Origin: Vogesella aquatica
GTDB taxonomy: Bacteria > Pseudomonadota > Gammaproteobacteria > Burkholderiales > Chromobacteriaceae
NCBI RefSeq assembly: GCF_028548455.1
Contig: NZ_JAQQLF010000001.1
Span: 244,725 to 308,724 of the forward strand
DNA length: 64,000 bases
Direction of reading: 5' to 3'
Positions 25,701-33,814 of the stretch are shown one piece after another. The notes below the pieces were generated by a model. That model saw nothing but the letters and a program-made list of their open reading frames with translations. It was not told the origin of the DNA and searched no databases. The stretch's first letter is position 1. Each line of letters opens with the position of its first letter. A program made the translations under genes and the position numbers.

Positions 25701-25904
25701 GTTTTGCATGCGCCGGTGCTGGGCCTGCAGGGCTTGGGCATGGAGGTGGCGGCGCCAGGCCAGCCACAGCAAAGCGCCCGCCAGCAGCGCCAGCGCGGCA
25801 CTGAGCAGCCACGGCCCCGGCAAGTGCACGCCGCGCTCTGCCGCCAGGCCGGTGCGCGCCAGCAAGGGCAGGGTGGCAAGCAGGTATCGTGGGCGCAGGC
25901 GCAT
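22749..25904 (-). CDS. PAS-GAF-PAS-GGDEF-EAL multidomain c-di-GMP signalling protein
   Basis: A 1051-residue protein with one membrane segment (about 33-52), a PAS domain with C-rich insert (about 67-187), a GAF-like region (about 195-365), a further linker/GAF-like part, a second PAS (about 490-605), GGDEF (about 610-775; LGGDEFVILL near 691 intact) and EAL (about 790-1040; AEALLRW near 818, DDFGTGYSSL, AEGVET). Both catalytic motifs are conserved, so it could make and break c-di-GMP; often one domain dominates. The GGDEF I-site RxxD is replaced by GGDTVARL before LGGDEF, so product feedback is probably absent. It converges on pyrI. Confidence 0.92.
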   Translation of the reverse strand: MRLRPRYLLATLPLLARTGLAAERGVHLPGPWLLSAALALLAGALLWLAWRRHLHAQALQAQHRRMQNQQATLLQSLGEGVWGSDMQGRCIFVNDATLSMLGYTREELAQRNAHELVHHHYPDGRPYPEADCPVTQTMQDGQPRSCDEYLICKDGSFLPVWLTVTALCEDGRQTGVVTTFKNIRAQKAATQQIHRLNQAYAALSFTNQTIVREQDPQRLFQRICEIAVQHGGQRMAWIGRHDADGQYLQPLAVYGSGAGYLEEITVWTRPDKTESHGAASRAVMEQQPVVIPSFRALARQLLAGQPDLAEQWVQRIERFGWGATAAFPIRHGGDAQLVLAVYYGADFEFDQALVELFSEMASDIGYALDRIAMQQEQVRSRRLEETRVFLLECMSSDPPLRQGLQRVASYLQALLQRRCTFHLPDDTAALPAGCLCLPVNALDGHLLAELYIEGQADETLDPHDEHLLHSVCHLVALAIERKQAVTRLQLAASVFSHSSEGIMLTTPQGQIVDVNPAFSRITGYPREEVLGQNPSLLSSGRHDEDFYRQMWQTLRKQGLWQGEIWNRRRDGNSYPELLTVSAVYDSSGQLSHYLGVFSDISLLKQQEARLQKMAYYDALTELPNRVLLADRMQQALAHTRRSQRLLGVCYMDLDGFKPVNDRYGHQVGDQVLVALAERLRQLVHGGDTVARLGGDEFVILLTELASPAQCEHALQSLLHEMARPLQLGELRLQLTASIGATLFPYDDCDADTLLRHADQAMYQAKQQGRHRYQLFDSQQARQQRNHSEQQARVGEALAGGELCLYYQPKVNLLDGRIVGAEALLRWQHPALGVLLPGAFLPLIEDSPLIVSVGQWVIDTALAQLAMWQREGLQLTVSVNVAASQLQQPDFAAQLAHSLARYPALSPQYLELEILESAALHDMDQVSGVMQACQALGVSFALDDFGTGYSSLTYCKRLPASLLKIDQSFVHDMLDNNEDRALVAGVISLAHAFGRDVIAEGVETIAHAHALRSQGCHLGQGYGIARPMPAADLPGWAAAWPASAECHAMLQG

Positions 25905-25925
25905 GGTGTCTGTGTGTTCCGTAGT

Positions 25926-27335
25926 TCAGTGCAGGCCGGAGTGTAACGCGTCAGCGGGCGGCGGCGGTGGCTGGCGTGGCAAGGTAATGACGATGCGCAA
26001 ACCACCCACGCTGCCAGACTCCAGCCTTATTTGTCCGGCATGGCCACGCACGATCTCGCGCACGATGGCCAGCCCCAGGCCGCAGCCGTCGCCCCCCGCC
26101 TGCTGGCCACGGTAAAAGCGCTCGAACACCAGCGATTGCTCTTCTGGCGGAATGCCGGGGCCGCTATCGCTGATGACCAGCTCGACTTCGCCACCGCGCT
26201 GCCAGGCCGATACGGTAATTTCGCCACCGGCCGGGGTGTAGCGCACGGCGTTGTCGATCAGGTTGGACAGCATTTCGCGCAGCAGCAAAGGTTGGCCGCA
26301 CAGCAGGGCGCTATCGTCGCCCTCGTAGCCCAGGTCCAGCGCCTTGTCCAGCGCCACCATGACAAAGTCCATGGTCACTTCGCGCGCCAGCTCGGCCACG
26401 TCCAGCTCGCGGGTGTCGTGCTGCGCCGGGCCGGGCTCGGCACGCGACAGCGCCAGCAGCTGGTTGGCCAGGCGAATCACCTGGTCGGTAGAGTGCACCA
26501 GCGCCGCCAGGCCGGCTTGCTGCTCGGCGGGCTCGGGCTGGCGCTGGGTGTATTCGGCCTGGGTTTTCAGCAGGGTAAGCGGGGTGCGTAGCTGGTGGGC
26601 GGCGTCGGCAATAAAGCGCTGGCGGATGGACAGCTGGTTTTCCAGCTCGGACAGCGCGGTGTTCAGCGCCATCACCAGCGGCTGCAGCTCTTTTTGCACG
26701 CTGCCAACGTCCAGCTGCAGCGACGGGTCGCCGGCGCGCGCCTTGAGCGTACTGCGCAGGCGGCCCAGCGGGCGCAGCGCGCGGTTGATGCCGATGGCCA
26801 CCAACAGTGCAGCTACCGCACCGATCAGCCATTGCTGTGCCAGTGATTCGGTAAACAGCCGCCGCGCCAGCGAGGCGCGCGACAGCGTGGTCTCGCCCAC
26901 CTGCACCAGCAGCAGGCGCTGGCTGCCGGCGTAGTACAGCGGTACCGCCAGCGCCACGCTGCGGATGGCTTCATCACGGAAGGTGGCATCGTAAAAACGC
27001 AGCTCGCCCGCGCCCGGCAGGGTGGCGGGCAGCGGCAGGTCGGCGTCGCCGGTAATGGTGGAACCGCCGGCAAAGCCGATGCGGTAGAACACGCGATCCT
27101 GGAAGTGCGGGTCGAACATTTCCAGCGCCGCCACCGGGATATCCACCACCAGCTCGCCGTCCTGCACCACGATGCGCTCGGCAATGCTGCGCGCCGAGGC
27201 CTGCAAGGTGCGGTCGAACGCGGCGTTGGCCGCCTCGCGCGCGTTGTCCTGCGCCAGCCAGGCCGTTGCTGCCGCCAGCGGGATCAGCGGGATCACCACC
27301 CATTGCACCAGCTGGCGCCGCAGCGAGAGTGTCAT
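25926..27335 (-). CDS. tctE: TctE-type sensor histidine kinase
   Basis: The 469-residue kinase has an N-terminal membrane segment (VIPLIPLAAATAWLA), a periplasmic domain of the 2CSK type (about 30-165: FYRIGFAGGSTITGDADLP), a second segment (QQWLIGAVAALLVAIGI), HAMP, the H-box FIADAAHQLRTPL (His near 247), N-box LSNLIDNAVRYTP, and G-boxes DSGPGIPPEE and GCGLGLAIV. It overlaps the response-regulator gene by four bases. Placement next to tctCBA and the TctE-like sensor type suggest it senses a tri- or dicarboxylate and activates the transporter divergently encoded. Confidence 0.92.
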   Translation of the reverse strand: MTLSLRRQLVQWVVIPLIPLAAATAWLAQDNAREAANAAFDRTLQASARSIAERIVVQDGELVVDIPVAALEMFDPHFQDRVFYRIGFAGGSTITGDADLPLPATLPGAGELRFYDATFRDEAIRSVALAVPLYYAGSQRLLLVQVGETTLSRASLARRLFTESLAQQWLIGAVAALLVAIGINRALRPLGRLRSTLKARAGDPSLQLDVGSVQKELQPLVMALNTALSELENQLSIRQRFIADAAHQLRTPLTLLKTQAEYTQRQPEPAEQQAGLAALVHSTDQVIRLANQLLALSRAEPGPAQHDTRELDVAELAREVTMDFVMVALDKALDLGYEGDDSALLCGQPLLLREMLSNLIDNAVRYTPAGGEITVSAWQRGGEVELVISDSGPGIPPEEQSLVFERFYRGQQAGGDGCGLGLAIVREIVRGHAGQIRLESGSVGGLRIVITLPRQPPPPPADALHSGLH

Positions 27336-28000
27336 TTGGCCACGTCCAGCATATAACCCAGCCCGCGCAGGGTAAGGATGGCCACACCGCTACCGGCCAG
27401 CTTCTTGCGCAGGCGGTGCACGTAGATTTCCATGGCGTCCGGGCTCAGGTCCTGGTCCAGCCGCACGATTTGGTCGGCCAGTACCTCTTTGCTCACCGGC
27501 TTGCCCTGGCGGTATAGCAGCACTTCCAGCACCGCCATCTCGCGCGGCGTCAGCGCCAAGGGTTGGCCGCACACGGCAAAGCGCTTGTGCGCTGGCTCGA
27601 ACACCAGCTCGCCACACTGCAGCACGCCCCCCTCACTACCCTGGGCGCGGCGCAGCAGGGCGCGCACGCGTGCTTCCAGCTCGGCCAGCTCGAAGGGCTT
27701 GCCCAGGTAGTCGTCCGCGCCCAGGTCCAGGCCGTGGACGCGGGCGTCGATGCCGGACTGCGCGGTCAGCACCAGCACCGGCACACGGTTGCCACGGCGG
27801 CGCAGGCGCTTCAGTACCTCGAAGCCATCCATACGCGGCAGGCCGATGTCCAGAATCACCAGCGAATAGGGCTCGTAGGCCAGCAGCTGGTCGGCCTGCA
27901 CGCCATCCGGTGCAATATCCACCGCGTGGCCGGCAGCACTCAGGGCTTTTTGCAGCCAGGTGGCAATGTCGTGGTTATCTTCTACTAGCAGCAGTCTCAT
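27332..28000 (-). CDS. tctD: TctD-type OmpR-family response regulator
   Basis: A 222-residue regulator. The receiver domain starts MRLLLVEDNHDIA, has the phospho-acceptor D51 in VILDIGLPRMDG, and K in DYLGKPFE. The winged-helix output domain (about 125-222) has LTPREMAVLEVLLYRQGKPVSKEVLADQI and MEIYVHRLRKKL. I start it at 28000, because the 20 upstream codons of the longer reading are not part of the receiver fold. It is paired with the sensor gene by a 4-base overlap and is read divergently from the binding-protein/tctCBA operon it probably controls. Confidence 0.93.
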   Translation of the reverse strand: MRLLLVEDNHDIATWLQKALSAAGHAVDIAPDGVQADQLLAYEPYSLVILDIGLPRMDGFEVLKRLRRRGNRVPVLVLTAQSGIDARVHGLDLGADDYLGKPFELAELEARVRALLRRAQGSEGGVLQCGELVFEPAHKRFAVCGQPLALTPREMAVLEVLLYRQGKPVSKEVLADQIVRLDQDLSPDAMEIYVHRLRKKLAGSGVAILTLRGLGYMLDVAK

Positions 28001-28226
28001 CGTGCTCTCTGTCTGTGGGCTGTGGCCTTGCCCGCGGTACCGGCCCGCAGTTGGCCGCATTTATTGCTGTGTTGTCTTTTCATCGTATCACCCGATCGCC
28101 GCCTGCCAAGCACCTGTCAGGGGCAGATTGCGGCTTTCTTGCACCACTGCTGCCCGGCTGTCAGACAGTGAAAGGGAAATGAAAGCTAGCCCTGCCTAGA
28201 CTTGGTGCAACTGTAAGGAGTTGTGC
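28001..28226. promoter_or_regulatory. Divergent promoter region tctD / binding protein-tctCBA
   Basis: This 226-base gap separates tctDE from the transporter operon. It contains GAAAGGGAAATGAAAGC (28171-28187), with repeated GAAA half-sites of the kind bound by OmpR-type regulators, shortly upstream of the downstream gene. No precise promoter is certain. A two-mismatch copy of the interspersed repeat (CAGTTGGCCGCA) is at 28048-28059. Confidence 0.45.
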
Positions 28227-29288
28227 ATGCACCGTTTTCTGCTCACCTGGCTTTGCCTGGCCATCAGCCCGCTGTTGCTGGCGGGGAATGGCATGCAAAG
28301 CGGTTTGAGCGAGGCGGCACGGCGCGAAGGCACCTTGCTGGTGCACGCCACCATAGACCGCGAGCAAGTGGCGCCGCTGCTGCAGGCGTTCCAGCAGCGT
28401 TACCCGTTTATCCGCGTGCAGTACCAGGAGCTGAACAGCGCCGACATTTACCGCCGCGCGCTGGGGAATAACGCCGCCAGCGGCGACGTGCTGTGGAGCT
28501 CGGCCATGGATCTGCAGATCAAGCTGGTGAACGATGGCTACGCCTTGCGCTACAGCTCGCCGCAAAAAGACGCGTTGCCCGACTGGGCCTCGTGGCGGGA
28601 TGAAGTGTACGGCACCACCTTCGAGCCGGTGGTGTTTGCCTACCACAGCCAGCGGGTAGCCCACATGCCGCGCACGCATACCGACCTGCGCCGCATGCTG
28701 CGGGCGCAGCCCGGCCAGCTGCGGGTTGCCACCTACGACGTGGAGGCCTCCGGTGCCGGTTACCTGTTTTTCAGCCAGGACTCGCGCCACAACGCCGAGT
28801 TCTGGGACCTGGCCGCCGCGCTGGGCCGCAATGTGCGCTTTCAGGAAGGCAACAGCCTGACCCTGTTGCGCCGGCTGCAGCAAGGCGAGGCGGATATTGC
28901 CTATAACGTGCTGGGGCCGTACGCGGTGAGTTTTACCCGCCACCAGCCCCAGGTGCGCTGGGTTTTGCCGCAAGACTACGCGCTGGTGGTGACCCGGCTG
29001 ATGCTGATACACAAGGCCGCGCGCCATACCGCAGCGGCCAAACTGTGGACCGATTTTGTGCTGTCGCGCGACGGCCAGCACGTGCTGTCGCAAGGCAGCG
29101 GGCTGCCGCCCATACGCGAAGACCTGCCGCGGCAGCTGGGCCATATCGACCTGAAACGCAATGCGGCCAACCTGCGGCCGATTCAGGTAGGCAGCGGGCT
29201 GCTGGTGTACCTGGATACGGCCAAAAAGAGCCTGTTCCTGAAACGCTGGCGCGACCAGCTGCCGGCGGCCACCCGCCCGACACACTGA
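28227..29288 (+). CDS. Periplasmic substrate-binding protein of ABC type, linked to the tct system
   Basis: The 353-residue precursor starts at ATG 28227, six bases after AAGGAG, with a signal peptide (MHRFLLTWLCLAISPLLLAG). The mature protein looks like the iron(III)/2-aminoethylphosphonate binding-protein class: GTLLVHATIDREQVAPLLQAFQQRYPFIRVQYQE, then SGDVLWSSAMDLQIKLVNDGYA and WRDEVYGTTFEPVVFAYHS. No ABC permease or ATPase follows; instead tctC, tctB and tctA do. In related loci such proteins are thought to help the TctE sensor detect its ligand, so an accessory sensing role is plausible but inferred. Confidence 0.85.
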   Translation: MHRFLLTWLCLAISPLLLAGNGMQSGLSEAARREGTLLVHATIDREQVAPLLQAFQQRYPFIRVQYQELNSADIYRRALGNNAASGDVLWSSAMDLQIKLVNDGYALRYSSPQKDALPDWASWRDEVYGTTFEPVVFAYHSQRVAHMPRTHTDLRRMLRAQPGQLRVATYDVEASGAGYLFFSQDSRHNAEFWDLAAALGRNVRFQEGNSLTLLRRLQQGEADIAYNVLGPYAVSFTRHQPQVRWVLPQDYALVVTRLMLIHKAARHTAAAKLWTDFVLSRDGQHVLSQGSGLPPIREDLPRQLGHIDLKRNAANLRPIQVGSGLLVYLDTAKKSLFLKRWRDQLPAATRPTH

Positions 29289-29354
29289 ACAAGATGAAAC
29301 ATCGTCCCGCCCCGAGGACGTATTACTCGCTGTACCACAACACTGGAGAGATTC

Positions 29355-30308
29355 ATGAAACTGAAAACCCTGCTGGTTTCCTGCCTGGTAGCCCTGGCGC
29401 CGATGGCCGCACAGGCACAAGTTGAACAATTCAAGATCATGGCTCCGGCCAACCCGGGCGGCGGCTTTGACACCATCGCCCGTACCCTGGGCGAAGCGCT
29501 GCAAGCGTCCGGCCAGGTCAAAAGCGTGGTCGTGGAAAACAAGGCCGGTGCCGGTGGTGCCATCGGCATGGCGCAGTTCGTGAATAACGAAAAGGGCAAC
29601 CCTAACGCCCTGCTGGTAGCCGGTGCCGTGACCGTGGGCGCGCTGGAAACCAACAAGTCGCCAGTGAACTTTGGCATGGTGACGCCGATTTCCCGCCTGA
29701 TGGGCGAGTTCAACGTGATCGTGGTGCCGACTGCGTCGCCGTACAAATCCATCAAGGACCTGATGGCCGCCTACAAAGCCAACCCGGGTGCCGTGAGCAT
29801 CGGTGGCGGCTCGGCCGGCGGCATTGACCACATCATGGCCAGCCTGATGTCGGAAAAAGCCGGCGTGGACCCGGACAAGCTGAACTACATCCCGTTTGCC
29901 GGTGGTGGCGAGGGTAAAGCCGCCGTGCTGGGTAACCAGATTGCCGCCTACATCAGCGGCTACGGCGAGCTGGCCGACCTGATCAAGGCAGGCAAGGTAC
30001 GTGCACTGGGTATTTCCGCCGCTACCCGTAACCCGGATATCCCGGTACCGACCATCCGCGAGCAGGGCACCGACGTGGTGGTGTACAACTGGCGTGGCGT
30101 GTTTGCGCCCCCGGGCATCAACGCCGCACAGAAGGCCCAGCTGATCAAGATGGTGGAAACCGCAGCCAAATCGCCTACCTGGAAAGCCAAGGCCGAGAAA
30201 TTCGAGTGGCTGGACATGCTGCAAAGCGGTGACAGCTTCCAGACTTTCCTGAACGAAGACATCAAGCGTACCGCTGTAACCGTCAAGAAACTGAAGCTGG
30301 GTAACTAA
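29355..30308 (+). CDS. tctC: Tripartite tricarboxylate transporter, periplasmic binding protein
   Basis: The 317-residue TctC protein has a signal peptide cleaved after AQA (residue about 21) and the Bug/TctC signatures KIMAPANPGGGFDTIARTLGEALQ, VENKAGAGGAIGMAQFVN, SIGGGSAGGIDHIMASLM and a C-terminal GVFAPPGINAAQKAQL. These proteins bind carboxylates such as citrate with high affinity. The complete set tctC-tctB-tctA follows on one strand with gaps of 3 and 0 bases. GGAGAG precedes ATG 29355. An exact copy of the AGGTTGGCCGCA repeat lies at 29162-29173 inside the upstream gene. Confidence 0.94.
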   Translation: MKLKTLLVSCLVALAPMAAQAQVEQFKIMAPANPGGGFDTIARTLGEALQASGQVKSVVVENKAGAGGAIGMAQFVNNEKGNPNALLVAGAVTVGALETNKSPVNFGMVTPISRLMGEFNVIVVPTASPYKSIKDLMAAYKANPGAVSIGGGSAGGIDHIMASLMSEKAGVDPDKLNYIPFAGGGEGKAAVLGNQIAAYISGYGELADLIKAGKVRALGISAATRNPDIPVPTIREQGTDVVVYNWRGVFAPPGINAAQKAQLIKMVETAAKSPTWKAKAEKFEWLDMLQSGDSFQTFLNEDIKRTAVTVKKLKLGN

Positions 30309-30311
30309 ACC

Positions 30312-30827
30312 ATGATCAAGCGCGTAACTGGCGAGCAGTGGCTCGCCTTCGGGGTGATCCTGCTGGGTTTGTTTATGGCCTGGCAGCTACAAGACATCTC
30401 GAACGATGCCGGCTATGCCGGCATCGGGCCGCGCTTCTTTCCTTCGCTGGTGGTAACCGGTCTGATCGTTGCCGGTGGCGCGTTGCTGATGCAGCGTCGC
30501 CACCGTAACGGGCCGGATACCATCCTCAGCGACGGCGAGAACGACGCGGAACAACTGGAAGCCGAAGAAGACGCCGAACGCGGCGAAGCCGACTGGCGCA
30601 TGTTTGCCATCGCCAGCGGCAGCCTGATCGCCCACATGGCCTTGATCAGCCTGATCGGTTTCACACTGGCCGGCACCTTGCTGTGTTTCGGTGTCTGTCG
30701 TGCGCTGGAAACGCGCCGCCCGATGCTGGACCTGCTGCTCTCCTTCCTGCTGGCCCTGGGCCTGTTCCACCTCTTCAAATGGCTAGGTCTGAACCTGCCA
30801 GCCCTGTTGACCGGGGGAGTACTGTAA
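30312..30827 (+). CDS. tctB: Tripartite tricarboxylate transporter, small membrane subunit
   Basis: A 171-residue TctB protein with about four membrane segments (LAFGVILLGLFMAWQLQ, FFPSLVVTGLIVAGGALL, SGSLIAHMALISLIGFTLAG, LLLSFLLALGLFHLFKWLG). Between segments 2 and 3 is an unusually acidic loop, ILSDGENDAEQLEAEEDAERGE, which is longer and more charged than I expect for the family. The GIGPRFFPSLV motif is the family hallmark. It forms the complex with TctA in the inner membrane. ATG 30312 comes three bases after the tctC stop. Confidence 0.92.
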   Translation: MIKRVTGEQWLAFGVILLGLFMAWQLQDISNDAGYAGIGPRFFPSLVVTGLIVAGGALLMQRRHRNGPDTILSDGENDAEQLEAEEDAERGEADWRMFAIASGSLIAHMALISLIGFTLAGTLLCFGVCRALETRRPMLDLLLSFLLALGLFHLFKWLGLNLPALLTGGVL

Positions 30828-32333
30828 ATGGAATCATTGAACGCACTGTTTTCGCTGGGCTTTGCCACCGCACTGACCCCGGCCAACCTGCTGTGGGCCC
30901 TGCTGGGCTGCACGCTGGGTACCGCCATTGGCGTACTGCCCGGCATCGGCCCGGCGGTCACCGTAGCCCTGCTGCTGCCGGTAACACAAAGCGTAGACCC
31001 AACCGGCGCGCTGATCATGCTGGCTGGCGTGTACTACGGCGCCATGTTTGGCGGCTCTACCACCTCTATCTTGCTGAATACCCCGGGTGAAGCCGGCTCC
31101 ATCGTGTCGGCACTGGAAGGCAACAAGATGGCCAAGGCCGGCCGTGCCGGCCCGGCACTGTCTACCGCGGCCATCGGCTCCTTCATTGCCGGCTCCATCG
31201 CGACCGTGCTGCTCACCCTGCTGGCACCCATCATTGCCGGTTTCGCGCTGCAACTGGGCCCGGTAGAAACCTTCTCGCTGATGATGATGACTTTTGCCGC
31301 CGTGTCTGCCGTGCTGGGCAACTCGCCGTTGAAAGGCTTCATCGCGCTGATGCTGGGCCTGGCCATCGGGCTGATCGGCATCGAGCCGCAATCCGGCCAG
31401 AGCCGCTTCACCTTCGGCCTGATGCCGCTGATCGACGGTATCGATATTGTCGTGATTGCCATGGGCCTGTTTGCCGTGGGTGAAACGCTGTACACCGCCA
31501 CCTACGAAAACAAGATGAAAGCCGGCCTGGAAACGCTAACCGGCCGTTTCTGGATGACCAAGGAAGACTGGAAGCGCTCGTGGAAACCATGGCTGCGCGG
31601 TACCGCCATCGGCTTCCCGTTTGGCACCTTGCCAGCCGGCGGCACCGAAATGCCGACCTTCCTGTCGTACTCGGCCGAGCGCAAGCTGGCCAGCCCGGAA
31701 GCGCAAAAAGAGTTTGGCAAAGGCGCCATCGAAGGCGTAGCCGGCCCGGAAGCGGCCAACAACGCCGCCGTTACCGGCACACTGGTACCACTGCTGACGC
31801 TGGGTATTCCGACCTCGGCCACTGCCGCCATCATGCTGTCTGCCTTCCAGCAGTACAACATCGTGCCCGGCCCGCTGCTGTTTGATACCAACCCCGAGCT
31901 GGTATGGGGCCTGATCGCCTCGCTGTATATCGGCAACGTGATGCTGCTGGTGCTGAACCTGCCGCTGGTCGGCCTGTGGGTACAGTTCCTGAAAGTACCA
32001 CGCCCGCTGCTGTACGGCGGCATCCTGCTACTGGCGACCATGGGTGCTTATGCGCTGCGCCAAAGCTGGTTCGACCTGATGCTGCTGTACATCATTGGTG
32101 TACTGGGCTTCCTGATGCGTCGCTACGACTTCCCGGTGGTTCCGCTGATCGTGGGTCTGATCGTGGGCCCGATGGCAGAAAAGCACTTCCGCCGCGCCAT
32201 GTCCATCCACCAGGGCGACCTGACCGTATTCCTGACGCACCCGATCTCGCTGGCCATCCTGGTGGTGACTGCCGCCATCCTGATCGTGCCGCCGCTGATG
32301 AAGCGCCGCCAGAAAATGCTGCAAGCCGCCTGA
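30828..32333 (+). CDS. tctA: Tripartite tricarboxylate transporter, large membrane subunit
   Basis: The 501-residue TctA protein has about 11-12 membrane segments and the family motifs [39 protein letters not shown], and the second-half repeat [36 protein letters not shown] (quoted in parts). It is the sodium- or proton-coupled channel of the tricarboxylate transporter. Its ATG directly follows the tctB stop codon (TAAATG), so translation is coupled. A terminator-like hairpin lies 75 bases downstream, within the start of the next gene. Confidence 0.95.
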   Translation: MESLNALFSLGFATALTPANLLWALLGCTLGTAIGVLPGIGPAVTVALLLPVTQSVDPTGALIMLAGVYYGAMFGGSTTSILLNTPGEAGSIVSALEGNKMAKAGRAGPALSTAAIGSFIAGSIATVLLTLLAPIIAGFALQLGPVETFSLMMMTFAAVSAVLGNSPLKGFIALMLGLAIGLIGIEPQSGQSRFTFGLMPLIDGIDIVVIAMGLFAVGETLYTATYENKMKAGLETLTGRFWMTKEDWKRSWKPWLRGTAIGFPFGTLPAGGTEMPTFLSYSAERKLASPEAQKEFGKGAIEGVAGPEAANNAAVTGTLVPLLTLGIPTSATAAIMLSAFQQYNIVPGPLLFDTNPELVWGLIASLYIGNVMLLVLNLPLVGLWVQFLKVPRPLLYGGILLLATMGAYALRQSWFDLMLLYIIGVLGFLMRRYDFPVVPLIVGLIVGPMAEKHFRRAMSIHQGDLTVFLTHPISLAILVVTAAILIVPPLMKRRQKMLQAA

Positions 32334-32393
32334 CCCGAATGTTGATGGCCGCCGTCAGAAGCGGCCGCTCACCCCGTACTCCCGGTACAAGCG

Positions 32394-33425
32394 ATGTTGT
32401 ACTTCTCACACGCCAGTGGACTCGTCATCAGTCTAGCTGGCGTTTTTTTTTGGCACGCTGCCGGCGGGCCGCTGCCCTGGCTGCTGGGGCCCTTGCTGGC
32501 CATGCTGGGCGGCCGCCTGCTGGGCATGCCGCTGGCCAGCATCCGCCATAGCCGCGAGCTGGGCCAGGCCATTGTCGGGCTGGCGCTGGGGCTGACCTTC
32601 AGCCACGACGCCCTGCTGCGTACCGTCACGCTGGCACCCTGGATAGCCGTGGCGGTGGCGTTTGCCTTCCTGCTGGCGTGGCTGGCCATGCAGCTGCTGC
32701 GCCGGCTGTGCCCGGGGCTGGACCCACTCACCGCCTGGCTGGTGGCGCTGCCCGGTGGCGCCTCGGAAATGACCGCCATCGGCGCCCGCCGTGGTGCCAG
32801 AAGCGAATGGATCGTGCTGGGCCAGAGCCTGCGCGTGCTGATTGTGGTGCTGTTGTACCCCGGTGCCTTTGCCCTGTTCGGGCACAGCGCTGCACCGTTT
32901 GCCACCACGCTTGCACCACTGGGCAGCAGCGCCCTGCCGTGGCTGCTGCCAGCGCTGGCGCTGGGCGCGCTACTGCAATGGCGGCGCATCCCCAACCCGT
33001 GGTTTATCGGCCCGCTGGCCATCAGTTTGCTGCTGGCCAGCAGCGGTACGGTGAGCGGTAGCTTGCCGGCAGGCTGGGTGGAGCTGGCGCAGCTGCTGAT
33101 CGGCATGGCGCTGGGTGTGCGCTTCGACCGGCAGCAGATGTTGGCCGCACCACGCTTTCTGGCAGCCTTTGTGGCCAGCCTGGCGCTATTGCTGCTACTG
33201 GCGGTAGCCGGTGCCGGTTTGCTGGCCGCCGTGGCAGGCTTTCCCACCCCCTTGGCCATTCTGGCCATGGCACCAGGCGGCATTACCGAGATGTGTCTGA
33301 CTGCCAAAGCCATGGGGCTGGACGTGCCTACCATCATCGCCTTCCAGCTATGCCGGCTGGTGATGGTATTGCTGCTGGCCGAGCCGCTATCGCGCTGGCT
33401 GGCACCCCCGCCAGTGCGCAGTTGA
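32394..33425 (+). CDS. AbrB family membrane protein (putative transporter)
   Basis: A 343-residue protein with about ten membrane segments arranged as two AbrB-type repeats (also called ammonia monooxygenase regulator-like). Repeat signatures are GGPLPWLLGPLLAMLGGRLLG and the mid-protein IPNPWFIGPLAISLLLASSG, plus LPGGASEMTAIGARRGA and MAPGGITEMCLTAKAMGLD, which mirror each other. Relatives sit beside tct-type transporters often enough to suggest a role in carboxylate exchange, but function is unproven. The first codons contain a terminator-like hairpin ending in nine T (see that entry), so read-through from tctA may be regulated. Confidence 0.85.
   Translation: MLYFSHASGLVISLAGVFFWHAAGGPLPWLLGPLLAMLGGRLLGMPLASIRHSRELGQAIVGLALGLTFSHDALLRTVTLAPWIAVAVAFAFLLAWLAMQLLRRLCPGLDPLTAWLVALPGGASEMTAIGARRGARSEWIVLGQSLRVLIVVLLYPGAFALFGHSAAPFATTLAPLGSSALPWLLPALALGALLQWRRIPNPWFIGPLAISLLLASSGTVSGSLPAGWVELAQLLIGMALGVRFDRQQMLAAPRFLAAFVASLALLLLLAVAGAGLLAAVAGFPTPLAILAMAPGGITEMCLTAKAMGLDVPTIIAFQLCRLVMVLLLAEPLSRWLAPPPVRS
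32410..32451 (+). terminator. Terminator-like hairpin inside the start of the AbrB-family gene
   Basis: ACGCCAG (32410-32416) pairs with CTGGCGT (32437-32443), with an inner GGACT/AGTCT-type stem, and is followed by an unbroken run of nine T (32443-32451). It would stop transcripts leaving tctA, yet it lies within codons 6-19 of the next gene and encodes part of its first membrane segment. Confidence 0.6.
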
Positions 33426-33478
33426 AGCTGGCATGGCATTTGCAACCAGACCCGGCATACCCTATTACGGACTCCACC

Positions 33479-33718
33479 ATGCGTAGCCTGTTTACCAAGC
33501 CACCAGCCCCCGTCACCAGCGACGCCGTCATCTTCAACTACCAGCAGCCTGCGCGCGCGCGCCTGGTGGCGCTAGGCACCGGTAAAAAGCTGTGGCTGGT
33601 GGAAACCTTCGACCCGCTGCACAAGGTATGGATATGGCAGCAGGAAACCAGCGATATGGAGCAGGCAGTAGACGACGCGCGTCGCCTCAGCCTGTTTCCC
33701 GGCGTACGCCTGGCCTGA
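33479..33718 (+). CDS. Small hypothetical protein (79 aa)
   Basis: A 79-residue ORF from ATG 33479, preceded by GGACTCCACC. The product (MRSLFTKPPAPVTSDAVIF, then LVALGTGKKLWLVETFDPLHKVWIWQQE) looks like a small beta-rich cytoplasmic protein. Codon usage matches the surroundings and it sits alone between the AbrB gene and a convergent GNAT gene. I do not recognise a family. Confidence 0.6.
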   Translation: MRSLFTKPPAPVTSDAVIFNYQQPARARLVALGTGKKLWLVETFDPLHKVWIWQQETSDMEQAVDDARRLSLFPGVRLA

Positions 33719-33814
33719 TTGGTATCAGGCTGGCTTATGCAGTGCGCGCCGCACGGCCAGGATAGTCGCCGTCACTAGCACAAACACGCCATCACCCCGC
33801 AACACAGCTGACAC

